From positions 1 through 64,000 of the forward strand of contig CAJNDS010001746.1 of the NCBI GenBank assembly GCA_905221605.1: a stretch of DNA of 64,000 nt, read 5' to 3'. The notes beneath the pieces are model-generated. The model was not told where the DNA came from. It worked only from the letters and a program-made list of their open reading frames with translations, and ran no database searches. Both the position numbers and the translations under genes were made by a program. Origin of the DNA: Symbiodinium natans. Lineage: Eukaryota > Sar > Dinophyceae > Suessiales > Symbiodiniaceae. This document shows positions 1 to 11,229 of this stretch, in pieces; the first letter of the stretch is position 1, and each line of letters opens with the position of its first letter.

Positions 1-225
1 CCCATCGGATCGTGAAGGGCACTTCCTTTGCTCAATAAAAACATATTTTGAATAAACCTTCCTTCTTCAATTTGATATATGACTTCAATACCCCGATTAA
101 TTGGCTCAATCATAGATAGTCATGGATCCATTAATAATCAAAGTTTCGGTATTGGGTCGAAATCCCACAGGAGCTTTAATATTTTGAGCCCGGATGCTCC
201 ACCTCCAATCGGAAGGAATTGAAAA
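1..225. other. AT-rich block of unlike composition, possible organellar or foreign fragment
   Basis: The first ~225 bases are clearly richer in A and T than the sequence that follows, and the change is abrupt near 215-230. On the minus strand two reading frames look protein-like. One ends in TLIINGSMTIYD and a stop. A second starts at an ATG overlapping that stop and reads MIEPINRGIEVIYQIEEG before running off the window. A stop/start overlap and this composition would suit organellar or bacterial DNA. I did not recognise the protein. It may be an organelle-derived insertion, an assembly join or a contaminant. Confidence 0.35.
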
Positions 226-471
226 ACCAAAAACAAAAAACAGCCGCCGAGCAACTGGGCATGCCCCCAAGCTGGCCACAGGCCATTTTTTGTCACGTCA
301 CGCAGAGTACCCCAAAAAGGTCTTTTGACACTTTATGGTTCAGGTACTGGCCCCGTTAGGGCAGAAAAGCGACCCTGGCACAGCCCTCGGTGGCCAGGGG
401 TGAAGCTGAGCTCCTGGAAGGAAGCGAGCCCCACAGCCTCATGAAACCTAAACCTTCCTGTCCCTCACTGA

Positions 472-1130
472 TCAACAGTTCATGTGAGTCACCAAGGCTA
501 CCTGGAACTTCACAGCCTCTTCGCCAAGCTTCTGCACGAACTTTTCTGCGTCCTCTTCGCGGAACGACCCCTTGTCTGCCTTTGAGTCGCAGAGCTGCAT
601 TCCCGTGACTCCGGGTGGCTTCATCTTGTGGCTCGCCATCCAAGTGTCCACTGTCTTCTTATCCCACAAGTAGACACAGTGCTCCAAGAGTTTCTTCTTC
701 TGTGCTCGAAAAAAAGAGCGCTGATCTCCTTGAGGTAGGAAGTCCATTTCTTGGCATCCTCGGGAGTCTTCCAAGCCACGTCCGAGACCGCCATAATCGC
801 CCCGTTCAGCTCATCCGGTACAGCGGAGATGGCGCCTTTGTCCACTTCTTTCTGGAGCAAGGCCTTGGCCTTCGCCTCGTCCCAAAAGCAGAGGCACATA
901 TCCATCTGGTCCGCCGCGTCGCTGTTTCCGAGCTTCTTCAGGGCCTCGCGTTTCTTGAGTTTTGGCTTGGCGGCCTCGGCGGCTTCGACGATCCTCTTGA
1001 AGATCGCCAGCGCCTCTTCGGGCAATGTCTCAGCCGCCTGCTGGATGTGTGCGTCCGGCACATCCTTCATCTTCTCGATCGTCTCAGGCTTTGTCAGATT
1101 CTCCATCATGGCTCCAGCACCGGCACCCAT
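472..1130 (-). pseudogene. Unknown Lys/Ala-rich helical protein, reading frame broken by one base
   Basis: A coding frame starts at ATG 1130 (MGAGAGAMMENLTKPETIEK) and runs to about 705. Coding quality then passes to another frame that continues to the stop at 472 (tail VKFQVALVTHMNC). The switch lies at a run of seven A at 709-715 (T on the coding strand). One extra T would join the halves into about 220 residues across ...LKEISALFF and RAQKKKLLEHCVYLWDKK. The protein looks soluble and helical, with charged Ala/Lys segments, and I see no signal peptide or membrane span. I do not recognise the family. The break may be a sequencing error, a real pseudogene, or less likely a tiny intron. The + strand ORF over the same bases is a shadow. 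Confidence 0.55.
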
Positions 1131-1379
1131 GGCGACGAGATGTCACGAAGGAAGCTGGAGACCGAAGACGAAGGGCCGCAAAGCTTGAGGGCTGAGACGA
1201 GCTGTCACGAAAAAAGAGTCATCCTGAAACATGGCAAGCGGACCTGCTACTTAGCTTTAGAAGACAGGGCCGTGTCTCATTCTGGCCTTTCTTCCATGTC
1301 ATCATGATCAGTTTACTGATACCTGTGCAAACATGCTGCCCATGTCCAGACACGAGTATGCACGAAACAACAGCCTAAA

Positions 1380-1760
1380 TTGGCTGCCCACCGCCTAAGC
1401 CCTAAACCCTAAGACCTAAACACCAAGAGCCACACTCTAACCCTAAAGCTTGCCTAAAACCCTACACCCTAAACCTCTGCTGCTGCTGCTGCTGCTGCTC
1501 TTGTTGCTGCGACTTTGACATCGGCTCGGCAGCCCAAAACCCTGCCCAAAACCCTAACTCCCAAACCTGCCCCTAACCCACCTGCTGCTGCCGTGGTATG
1601 CCCTAAGTCACGGTTGCTTTTGGGTTTAGGGTTTAGGGTTTCAATACCAGAAAAAAACTCGAACACCCAGAAAGGTGCCAACCGCTGTATCTGCCAGCAT
1701 CCCAACCCCCCGAAAGCCTAAACTCTAAATGTCTAAACCCGAAACCAACAAGCCCGAAGC
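1380..1760. repeat. Degenerate telomere-like tract, CCCTAAA orientation
   Basis: Many copies of CCCTAAA, CCTAAACC and near variants, interrupted by unrelated bases and a short (CTG)n run near 1480-1500. Most copies are in the C-rich orientation, with a short opposite stretch (GGGTTTAGGGTTT) near 1621-1640. They are scattered and imperfect, so this is an interstitial telomere-like tract and not a chromosome end. No gene is supported from 1310 to 2280. Confidence 0.7.
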
Positions 1761-2289
1761 CTCTCCTAAACCCAAAACCCAAAACCATCCTCCCTTTCTG
1801 AACTCAAAGGCTGCGGTTCGACTTTGGCAGGAGGGCTCATTCCGCCAGCGGGCCCTGGGCAACCTGCACAGCTGCGGACGGTTTAGGGTTTCGGGTTTAG
1901 GCAAAGACAGCTCAGTGGTGTAGCGTAGCCCCTTGAAGGTATGCGCCACCTCTCACAAGCTCAACGTGCCCCAAACTCGAAGCTGAGAATTTTGCGAACT
2001 AGCCCCCTCAAACCCACGGCCTCCCACCCTTCATCCGACAAACCCTTGAAAGCCTCAATGCCACATCCCTGCCCTCGATACACGAGACCATACACCCTAA
2101 ACGCTACAGTACCAGTTTGAGACTGGCTGTGTGCGGTCCACTACGCAGCCTATTTTCTGGTCTCAAGTGAGCTCAAGACGTCTGTGGAAACAACGTGTGC
2201 GCCCTGTCTTAGGGGTAGCAAAAAAGTACAACTTGAAGTGTACTACAAAAGGAGCACATGTACTGGGGTCACACGAACTTGGCGCTATA

Positions 2290-4550
2290 TACACAAGACT
2301 GTAAAATGGTTGGCTTTGCAACATCTGGTGTCTGGGCCATGTGACCGGAAATAGAGCAAGCTGGTGCTCATGATGCTCCCTCCTGCCTCGTCAAAATGCG
2401 TGCAATCACTGGGGCAGTTGGTTCTGCAACATCTGGAGTCTCGGGGGGCCATGTGGCCAGAAATATACCCAGCAATCACTAGGGCAGTTGGCTTTGCAAC
2501 ATCTGGAGTCTAAGGGGGACATGTGGCCGGAATTATACCCAGCTGATGCTCATGATGCTCCCCTCCTGCCTCGTCAAATGCGTTCAATCACTGGGGCAGC
2601 TGGCTCTGCAACATCTCCATGTGGCCGGAAATATACCCAGCTGATGCTCATGATGCTCCCCTCCTGCCTCGTCAAATGCGTTCAATGACTGGGGCAGTTG
2701 GCTTTGCAACATCTGGAGTCTAAGGGGGCCATGAGGCCGGAAACATACCCAGCTGATGCTCATGATGCTTCCCTCCTGCCTCGTCAAATGCGTTCAATCA
2801 CTGGGGCAAGTGGCTTTGCAACATCTGGAGTCCAAGAAGTCCATGTGGCCGGAAATATGCCCAGCTGATGCTCATGATGCCCCCCCCCTGCCTCGTCAAA
2901 TGCACAATCACTGGGGCAGTTGGCTTTGCAACATCTCGAGTCTAAGGGGGCCACGTGGCTAGAAATATAACCAGCTGATGCTCATGATGCTCCCCCCATG
3001 CCTCGTCAAATGCGTTCAATCACTGGGGCAGTTGGCTTTGCAACATCTGGAGTCTAAGGGGGCCATGAGGCTGGAAATATACCCAGCTGATGCTCATGAT
3101 GCTCTTCTCCTGTCTCGTCAAATGCACACAATCAACACAATCACTGGGGCAGTTGGCTTAAGGGGGCTATGTGGCCAGAAATATACCCAGCTGATGCTCA
3201 TGATGCTCTCCTCCTGCCTCGTCAAATGCACACAAACACTGGGGCAGTTGGCTGTGCAACATCTGGAGTCTAAGGGGGCCATGTGGCCGGAAATATGCCC
3301 AGCTGATGCTCATGATGTTCCCCTCCTGCCTCGTCAAATGCACACAATCACTGGGGCAGTTGGCTTTGCAACATCTGGAGTCAAAGGGGGCCATGTGGCC
3401 GGAAATATACCCAACTGATGCTCATGATGCTCCCCTCCTGCCTCGTCAAATGCGTTCAATTACTGGGGCAGTTGGCTTTGCAACATCTGGAGTCTAAGGG
3501 GGCCATGTGGCCGGAAATATACGCAGCTGATGCTCATGATGCTCTTCTCCTGTCTCGTCAAATGCACCCAATCAACAATCACTGGGGCAGTTGGCTTTGC
3601 AACATCTGGAGCCTAAGGGGGCCATGTGGCCAGAAATTTCCCCAGCTAATGCTCATGATGCTGTCCTCCTGCCTCGTCAAATGCACACAATCACTGGGGC
3701 AGTCTAAGGGGGCCATGTGGCCAGAAATATACCCAGCTGATGCTCATGATGCTCTCCTCCTGCCTCGTCAAATGCGTTCAATCACTGGGGCAGTTGGCTT
3801 TGCAACATCTGGAGCCTAAGGGGGCCATGTGGCCAGAAATTTACCCAGCTGATGCTCATGATGCTCCCCTCCTGCCTCGTCAAATGCGTTCAATCACTGG
3901 GGCAGTTGGCTTTGCAACATCTGGAGTCTAAGGGGGCCATGTGGCCGGAAATATACCCAGCTGATGCTCATGATGCTCTTCTCCTGTCTCGTCAAATGCA
4001 CACAATCAACAATCACTGGGGCAGTTGGCTTTGCAACATCTGGAGCCTAAGGGGGCCATGTGGCCAGAAATTTCCCCAGCTGATGCTCATGATGCTGTCC
4101 TCCTGCCTCGTCAAATGCACACAATCACTGGGGCAGTCTAAGGGGGCCATGTGGCCAGAAATATACCCAGCTGATGCTCATGATGCTCCCCTCCTGCCTC
4201 GTCAAATGCGTTCAATCACTGGGGCAGTTGGCTTTGCAACATCTGGAGCCTAAGGGGGCCATGTGGCCAGAAATATACCCAGCTGATGCTCATGATGCTC
4301 TCCTCCTGCCTCGTCAAATGCGTTCAATCTTTGCAACATCTGGAGTCTAAGGGGGCCATGTGGCCAGAAATTTCCCCAGCTGATGCTCATGATGCTCCCC
4401 TCCTGCCTCGTCAAATGCGTTCAATCACTGGGGCAGTTGGCTTTGCAACATCTGGAGTCTAAGGGCGCCACGTGGCAAATATTCCCAGCTGATGCTCATG
4501 ATGCTCTTCTCCTGCCTCGTCAAATGCACACAATCACTGGGGCAGTGGTA
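2290..4550. repeat. Minisatellite, ~110-bp unit, about 20 copies
   Basis: A unit of roughly 107-113 bp is repeated head to tail. Each contains GCTGATGCTCATGATGCT, then a CCTGCCTCGTCAAATGC block, CACTGGGGCAGTTGGC and CATGTGGCC. About 20 copies of the TGCTCATGATG core occur, for example near 2546, 2758, 2978, 3197, 3418, 3651, 3853, 4083, 4285 and 4493. Spacing varies from about 89 to 120 bp, so the unit does not keep a reading frame and the ORFs across it are fortuitous. Some units lack a ~20-bp sub-block. Confidence 0.9.
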
Positions 4551-4559
4551 GGTTTCACA

Positions 4560-5630
4560 AGGGTATTTGGTTTAGGGTTTTAAGCTTCGAGCCGGGTGTT
4601 AGAGTTCTAGGGCGTTTACGGTATTCGGGCTTTAGGATTTTAAGGTTTTAGGGTTTATAGGATTTTACAGTCTAGGAGCCTTGGGGGTTTTAGATGCTGT
4701 AGCGGTTTTAGGGTTTAAGGGTTGGGGGGAGCATTGGGGGCATTCAGGGTAACCCCAAGCCCTGAGCCCTAAGCCCTAAGCCCTAAACCGTGTAGGGTTT
4801 TCACGGGTTTGCAGAGGGGGGGGGGGGTGTTCGAGCTTTGGGGCTGAGAGTGTGTTCGGGCTTGGGGGTTTAGACATTGAGGGCTTTTGGGTTTTCAGGG
4901 GGCTTCGAGTCTTGGGCCTTCCAGGGTGGGGAGTTAGGGTTTAGGGTTCTCCATGTTCTGAAACCAAGATCCCCAAAGTCTTGGTGCCAACGCTAAACCC
5001 TAAACCCCAAACCCGACCTCCCTCCGCACCTGTGCAGAGAGGCTGGCCCTCTTCGCACGATGCAGGGCCTGGGCATCGTTGAGGGTTCGGGCTTGGGGTG
5101 GCAAAGCCTAAGCTCCGAAACTCCACGCTTCCCTACTTCCCTTGAGCAGAACCTGAGGCCTCCACTGCACTGCAAGGCCATATGGGCATTCATGGCTCTC
5201 TCTGCGTCAAAACCTCAGCCCTTTGCAAGAAGAAGTAAAAATGCCCAGGAAGGGGGGGGGGGGTTGGGATCATCTTGCAAAGTTCAAGCTTTAGCCGCCA
5301 GCTGCTGCCGCGTTGTGTCAGCCAAAGTGCTGCGTTGCATGAAACATGGCTTCCCCCATGTAGTCCGGCCATAGAAACAAACTGTGGGACCTGCTACTGT
5401 AAGCAGCCAGGCACAAATAACTAGAAGGCAATTGGGGCATCCCTAAAACCTTAACCCTCAGTCCTTAACCCATCAGTATATGGAGGGAACGAGAAGCTTC
5501 CCAGATCTCGCTTTAGCGAGCCGCAGGCAGCCGAACTTCAAAAGAAATTGCAGACCCGCAACCACCCTCCCACCCACAGAGGGCTTCGGGTTTAGGGTTT
5601 CGGATTTAGGGCTCTAACCCTCCCAAACCC
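4560..5630. repeat. Degenerate telomere-like tract, mostly TTTAGGG orientation
   Basis: Scattered TTTAGGGTTT, TTTTAGGGTTT and related G-rich motifs dominate 4560-4960, with further copies near 5590-5610 and opposite-strand copies near 4750-4790 and 4990-5010. It begins where the minisatellite ends and mainly mirrors the tract at 1380-1760. Poly-G runs occur near 4817 and 5252. I see no supported gene here. Confidence 0.65.
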
Positions 5631-5743
5631 AAAAGAGATCCTCATAAATCCCATCTCTCGGCTCAAATCCAAGCAAAAGGCGCAAGAACTTGATGCAAAA
5701 AAATATTCCAGCCCGCACTCAGTTTTGCCACATGCCGGCTCAC

Positions 5744-5869
5744 CCATCTTCTTCAGCTCGGCCTTTAACATTCAGAGATCGGCCTTTGTGACCTCTGGCC
5801 CCTTCATGTGGACTCGCTTCTCGAGCCGCAGCAATCCATTCGGATTCACTTCTTCGTAAGGCACATGCA
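5744..5869 (-). pseudogene. Exon-like fragment with an in-frame TGA
   Basis: Read on the minus strand, an acceptor-like CTGGCAG is followed by an open frame HVPYEEVNPNGLLRLEKRVH, then MKGPEVTKADL, a TGA at 5772-5774, and MLKAELKKM, ending at a good donor (ATGG|GTGAGC). Coding character is similar on both sides of the TGA, which looks like one substitution (for example CGA to TGA) inside a real exon. The family is not recognised. It may be a dead exon or the last exon of a gene ending at this TGA. Confidence 0.4.
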
Positions 5870-7050
5870 CTGCCAGACTTGTTTGCGAGACGCTGTCTAC
5901 ATGTATCTGTGTCTACGATGAAGGGGAGAGCTGTCCCAGCTGTTTCGCTTATACGTGGTAGTCAGATGAAAGACCTTGCTTTTTAAGTTGGTGCTATTCA
6001 AGCTAGACTATTTCAAAGTGAACTTAACGAACACTAGCCTTAAAAATGCCCGCAACACCAACCTGCGACTCGAACTCAGGTCACGTGTTTTTATGATTTA
6101 AAGAAACCTCTAATGACATTATTTCGTCCAATCGCAGAAACCTTGTAACATCTGCTGTCCTACATCAAACACAAGTCTGCCACTTAGCCTACCAACTTTC
6201 CGTGCTTAAGGGTAAATCCGCACAACAAGTTCTGATATTTGACCAAGCCGGAATCATTACGACAAAGTTGTGCCCAACACAATTAAACCTGCAATGCAAT
6301 GGCTTTTTCGCTCTAGAAGCATTTAACCATGTGAGGGGCTGATTTTGTTTCGTTCCGTTTGAGAACAAAGGCACACATGACTTTCCTTGGGCACAGCTTG
6401 CCGTGCCAACAATAAATAAGCACATGTATAAGTGTATCTTGACAAACCTATGTCCAAAAGCTTCGGATATGAATACTGGCTGGGAAAGGCACGTTTACGC
6501 AGGGATTTCCCATACATCTGTTGTGTTGCAAGCAAGCGCCTCAAAGAATGCTTTCTGATGATTTCTGTGACGTATGGGAAATGCGTTTCTTCGAAGTGTT
6601 TTCACAGGGATCTTCTGTACCTTATTGCAAGGAAAATGTGTGTTTATGCCGATCATGCTAATTAAGGTTGTTCATGATAATGGCAAGAAGAACAGTACTA
6701 ACAGCTCGATGATGTGGTGAATGGGAGTTGGTTCGACTCAGGCAGTTCAGCAGGTGCCTTGTCATTGACAAGAGTCGGGAGGCCGGTTCTGTAACATCTG
6801 TGACTAGAAGTGCAGACTACATCCATACTCCAAAGTGCATGTAAGCCTTTTGCCACAAGTACTTGCAGTGGCATGCACCGGTCCCGATTGCAGACTTGTC
6901 TGCGTGCATACATAGTCATTGCTTCCAGCATGAGCCCTCTCGCCACATGCGCGGCCGCATTATCAACGCGAAGACTCGAGATCACGCGGAAGCACTTGGG
7001 AGATCATGCAGTAGAGTCAGTAGAGCCAGTCGCACGGCCCGCTGTTACGG
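5870..7050. other. No supported gene
   Basis: Moderately AT-rich sequence, especially 5900-6680, with only short ORFs lacking codon or motif character. I see no repeat or RNA gene. Confidence 0.4.
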
Positions 7051-7249
7051 CCTCAACAAACACTTCGGCCACCCTTCGGCTTCTGACAACTCTGCCACTC
7101 TGCCATGCTCTGCCATACTCTTCCGAGAAGTCGAAGCATGAGAGGAGCCTTGGAAGAAGCCCAATGAGCTGTGAGAGGCCGGGCAGCTTGGCCTCGAGCC
7201 ATCAGGACCGCATGAACAGGGGGATTTGTAGGGACGTTGTACAGTGCTG

Positions 7250-8130
7250 CAGTGCTACATTGAGCAGATACTGCACTCTGGGCATTTTGGTGGAGACTCA
7301 TTTTGTTCATGAATGCTCTGTGTTGGCCAGTCCTTGTCCCGAGCTCTCTTTCCAGGTCGGTCCTGGCACAAAGCTTCGAGGGCATGCTCTGAGTATCTCT
7401 GAAGGTCAGCCGGCTTGGGATTGTAGGAGGCATGCTGCCTCCTCGGTGCTCGGGGCTTCTCGCTTTCGCTCGCTCCTGTCCGTGGCGCTGGCAGCACTTC
7501 GTCACACAAAGAAGTGGCCGAGTTTTATCTTGGGACTACGCTGCGCTCATCTGTTGACTCACCTGGGCACAGTGCGGTCCTTTTCGGTTTCTCGGTGCCT
7601 GTGTTTGCTCCGGAAGACAGTGCCGAAGACACTTCACGTGACAGCTTCGGTGCCTTCAGCCGAGTTCACTTGACCACGCTCCAATCTTGGCACTCATGCA
7701 CTTTACGCGGCCTCCACCAGATCCTGTTTCATTCCCTTCGGGGCCTGTCCAAGGAGCACACGGAGCGGCACTGTGCATGTCATCATGCAGAATTGTGCAG
7801 GAGGAACATCATGAACTCGGAACGATTCTTATGCCTCCATCAGCCGAACTGACGACCCTTGCTTCCTGGCATCTCAAGGCCAATGTTTAAACGCAACACG
7901 CTGCAGTCACAATCGTGAGTAGTCACAACATGCGCGATGAGCTGTTTGCAGGAGCTGTCCTCGAAACGCGAACTGACGGTGGTGCTGCCTTGACTGGCTC
8001 CGGTGTTGGCGCTGGAGCCTGGACCTTGCTTGCCTTTCCGATCTGCCCGCTTTGCTTCACAGCATCTTTTGGAGCAAGCAGAGACGGCTTGCGCCCATCT
8101 GGTGCTCCCTTTCCTGCCAGAGCATGCGTG
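7250..8130 (-). other. Possible 3' exons of the SAP gene
   Basis: Two minus-strand stretches have protein-like composition but no recognised domain. Near 7290-7440 one reads YNPKPADLQRYSEHALEAL followed by CQDRPGKRARDKDW. Near 7925-8090 one is Lys/Pro/Ala-rich, with KDAVKQSGQIGKASK and PTPEPVKAAPPSVRVSR. Both lie downstream of the SAP exon at 9.1-10.0 kb on the same strand and could be its 3' exons. Splice sites are not resolved. Confidence 0.25.
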
Positions 8131-8343
8131 CGCAGTGGTACCGTGCAGAATCGTGCAGATGATGCCAAAGTCTGTGCCAAGGCTCCGCTGTCGTTTGCGA
8201 CTCGAGGGCGCGGCTTCAACTCATCAACGCCCACCGTCTCGAAGCGAGCCCAGCGAGGGCTGTGCCTGTTCCCGCAGTGCACTACCCAATTCGAAGCCCT
8301 CGAAGACAAGATCCTTGACGTCAAGCATACATACACGCATATC

Positions 8344-8374
8344 ACATATATATATATACATATATATATATGTG
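8344..8374. repeat. (AT)n microsatellite
   Basis: Alternating TA/CATA tract. Similar AT tracts occur near 14116-14133 and 56549-56567. Confidence 0.8.
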
Positions 8375-9099
8375 ATTATGTAATTATGTCAGTATAGAAC
8401 AGCATGGAAGCATAAAGAGGGCTGTCCTTTTTGAGTCTACTTACAGCCATGCCCTCCCCTCTCTCACTGCCCCCACCCCCCCCCGCTTTGCTTTGCTTTG
8501 CCTTTGCATGGCATGCGGTCCTTTGAAGTTGGTCCTTCGAGGCCGGCCCTTTTAAGGGCCCCGGCCTCCAATGTCTGCTTAACCTTCCCGCCCCATTCCC
8601 TCAGCAAAAATTGTGCAAAAGGTGGCACTGGCAGCAGCCAGCAACCATGATAGAATGTGTCCCCATGTCTTTAAGCAGGGGCACATGGCGCAGTAGACGA
8701 AGCGAGCACCAGCAGGCTTGATGTGTCCAGCATTGCGGCATGGAAGTCCTGGAGACATCAGAGAACCAAAACCATCTACAAGCCACAGTCTATTTTCTAA
8801 ATCTTACCAAAGCACCTGCAACGGTCGAGGCATGGCAGGAACCCACTGCTTGTGCCCGCGACCGCGCGGGTCGCGCGGACCGCGCGCGCCGGGCGCCGAC
8901 GTGCGGCATGCCAGCAGCCCGCACTGCGAGACCAACGCCTGAAGCAAAAGCAAACAAAGAGGGGCCAAACTGGCCTCCGAGCTCAGATCCGCTCTTTCTC
9001 TCTCTCTCTCTCTCATGTGCGCGTGCGTGTGCCGTGGTGTGCCTTCACCTTGCTTCTCCGGAATCTCGCTTTGCTTGGAAGGGCACATTGTCTGCCAGA

Positions 9100-10030
9100 G
9101 TGCCGAGAAATTCGGGGCCGCTGTTGGCCCGGGGCCACGCTGGCGTCGCAACAGCGATGTCTGTGTGACACGCTGCACCGGCTTCAGAGGTCGGAGCTGT
9201 CGCAATTGCTCAACTTCTTCCACGAGCGCCGGCTGCGCACCCTGCATATCACTGACTTTCGTTCCCGATTTCGACGGCTCGGGCTCTTCCCTTCTTGGCT
9301 GTGCTTGCAAAGCTTGCGCTTTGCGTGGCGCTTTTGCTGGTGGCGGCTCCAGGTCCACGCGTGCCTGCGCGGGCGGGTGCGGTGGCAGAGGGCTCGGCGC
9401 CTTCGTCGGTGGCTTCGTCGGCTTGGTCGGAGGGGCTGCGGTGGATTCTGCCGGCACTGCTGGCACTGCTTGATGCTCGTGATGCCCGTGATGCCTGTGA
9501 TGGTGTGGGCTGGGAGAGCTGGCATCCTGGGTGGGAGTGGGTTGCGGGGCACAGGCAAAGTGAGCCAGGAGCACGTTCAGCAGCTCCCGCTTTGTACCTG
9601 TTGCGATCAGACCACGTTCCGTGCAGAGATGCCGAAGCTCCTCTGTGTGTAACAGTCGGAGGCCGGCGCGAAAGCCCTCGTCCAAGGTCTGTGTACAAAC
9701 CGCAGCCGGACTAACCGGACTTCTGCTTGTCTCTCCGCTCACAGCATGTCCACTGACAGCCTGTGGCTCGGGTTGCGCCGCGGGAATCGAAATCTGGGAG
9801 GGCACCAAGTCCAGCGGCTCCGTGACAGGCTCCTTGACTGTCATCTCCGGCTCGAGCGGCTCGAGTGTCTCGAGCGGGTGGACGCCACCGTCTGCCTCAT
9901 CCGCAAGTGCATCAAGAACCTCCGAGGGCTGTGGTTCAGCTTCGGTCGGCCCAGGTGTTTCCACAAGCTGCGCGCAGTTCTCCTTCGCAGGATCCGTCCC
10001 CTCAGCCTCTCCCGAGGGCTCCTCCGTCTC
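9100..10030 (-). CDS. SAP-domain exon of a multi-exon gene
   Basis: The exon begins at 10030 after a clear acceptor (CGTTGCAG) in frame with ETEEPSGEAEG. It holds an acidic Pro/Glu-rich segment, then a SAP motif about 125-160 residues in (LLHTEELRHLCTERGLIATG then TKRELLNVLLAHF), then a low-complexity Pro/His/Ala segment with HHHRHHGHHEH. SAP is a ~35-residue helix-turn-helix that binds AT-rich chromatin or scaffold DNA in nuclear proteins, so a nuclear role is inferred. The open frame continues to 8804, but its last part translates a GA microsatellite and is probably intron, so the 3' limit is approximate. The preceding exon (10267-10343) ends in phase 0, which matches this start. Confidence 0.6.
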
Positions 10031-10266
10031 CTGCAACGATCATACCATCCAGACAAATCAAGCCCCGTATTGGCATGTAATACTGTAACAAACAACTGAT
10101 GTCAACCAATGGACTGCTGAGCAACCCCGGGCCTCCTCGGCTCCGAGAGGCTCCTGCAGAGGCACCGGAAGCCCTTTGTTAGGCCCCCCCATTCATTTCT
10201 CAGCTCTCATAAATCCACACATACTCTTCACTCAGGAATTCTTCGGGTCTCGCAAACATGCAGCGC

Positions 10267-10343
10267 CTCGCAGGCCATGTGCACGGCCAGCCGGGCCGTG
10301 AGCTCCGCGGCGTCGCCCGCGGCGTCGAGGCCACAGGCCCGGC
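10267..10343 (-). CDS. SAP-like exon
   Basis: A 77-nt segment between CTCGAG and a GC-type donor (TGCGAG|GCGCTG). In one frame it reads ACGLDAAGDAAELTARLAV, which fits the second half of a SAP motif (R-x-x-G-L-x-x-x-G-x-x-x-E-L-x-x-R-L). It would join the 10030 exon in phase across a 236-nt intron. Only half the motif is visible, so the start may lie upstream. Composition is very GC-rich. Confidence 0.45.
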
Positions 10344-10408
10344 CTCGAGGAGCCCTTTCCCCCCCCCCCCCCCCGTTGTGACAAAAGCACGAGAGAAACG
10401 CGCAGACA

Positions 10409-10410
<2 letters not shown>

Positions 10411-10439
<29 letters not shown>

Positions 10440-10445
10440 CTTCTT
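10411..10445. repeat. (TTC)n microsatellite
   Basis: About twelve uninterrupted TTC units, directly followed by TTTCACGCG. On the minus strand it reads as a poly-Glu frame, which I regard as noncoding because it precedes a poly-G run and an acceptor-like site. Confidence 0.9.
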
Positions 10446-11124
10446 TCACGCGCGTCTACCCGGCAGATGGGACGCCGGCAGGCTGCTTGCAAACCCACCA
10501 AAGAGAGGCCTTCCATGCTGGCAGGGACCTAAGGGCAAATCACACACACACCAGACCAAGCACCACTGACACCAGTCTCTGTCCGGAGGAAACATTCGAG
10601 ACCTTAGGCTGGCACTTCTTCAGTCAACGGTGTGGCCGGAGTCTCTTGTGACCTCGCCCCGCAGTTGCATCGACCTAGCTTTTCTGGCACCTTTCCGAGG
10701 CCAGGACTGAGGCTCAACCTGCGCACAGAAAAAGAGGCAAGGGCTCAGACCCTGTAATCTTGGGGCGTATCGGTGGGTCTTTTGAGCATCCTGTAGCATC
10801 TCGGCACTTGCTCGACAGCTTAAGTTGTTGATCAGAAGTGGCAAGCCCACCTATCGCAAACCGCCTTTGACTACAAGGGCGTTTCTTCCGGCAAAACTGC
10901 AACGTCTGCTTGTCATGGATAGCATCCCTTACTTTTGAAAGGGCCGCCAAGAAACTATGAACCATGGTGTTACCTCGAAAAAAGCGCGGCCCGAAAAGCA
11001 GCATTCCGAGCACTATACAGAGCCAACGCTGGCAGGTCTCTCACACACTTTCAATTAAAGGTTACTTAACATTTCCTAAAGGCTTGTCACCTAAAATCTC
11101 TGAGTTGAAGTGTGGCTTCAGGGC

Positions 11125-11229
11125 CTGCGGCGCGAGAGCCGCGAGGCGGCCCACGAGCTCGCTTCGTCCGCCCGACGCCGGGAGCCCCCGAGCGCGGCAG
11201 GCGTTGCGAAGCTCGCCCATGGGCAGGGC
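11125..11229 (-). CDS. SAP-domain exon
   Basis: Exactly 105 nt (35 codons, phase 0 at both ends) between TTGTTGAG and a GC donor (CCGCAG|GCCCTG). The peptide contains ALPMGELRNACRARGLPASG then GRSELVGRLAALAPQ, a near-complete SAP motif with the L-R-x-x-C-x-x-x-G-L core and the E-L-V-x-R-L helix. It lies upstream of the two other SAP exons on the same strand. Its exit phase does not directly match the entry phase I infer for 10343, so an intermediate exon probably lies at 10.4-11.1 kb. Confidence 0.55.

Noticed and set aside
615-1307. 230-codon + strand ORF
   Set aside because: It is the antisense shadow of the minus-strand gene at 472-1130, which has better composition and a proper start.
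2978-4253. Several 100-146-codon + strand ORFs
   Set aside because: They translate the minisatellite; unit length is not a multiple of three and frames change between copies.
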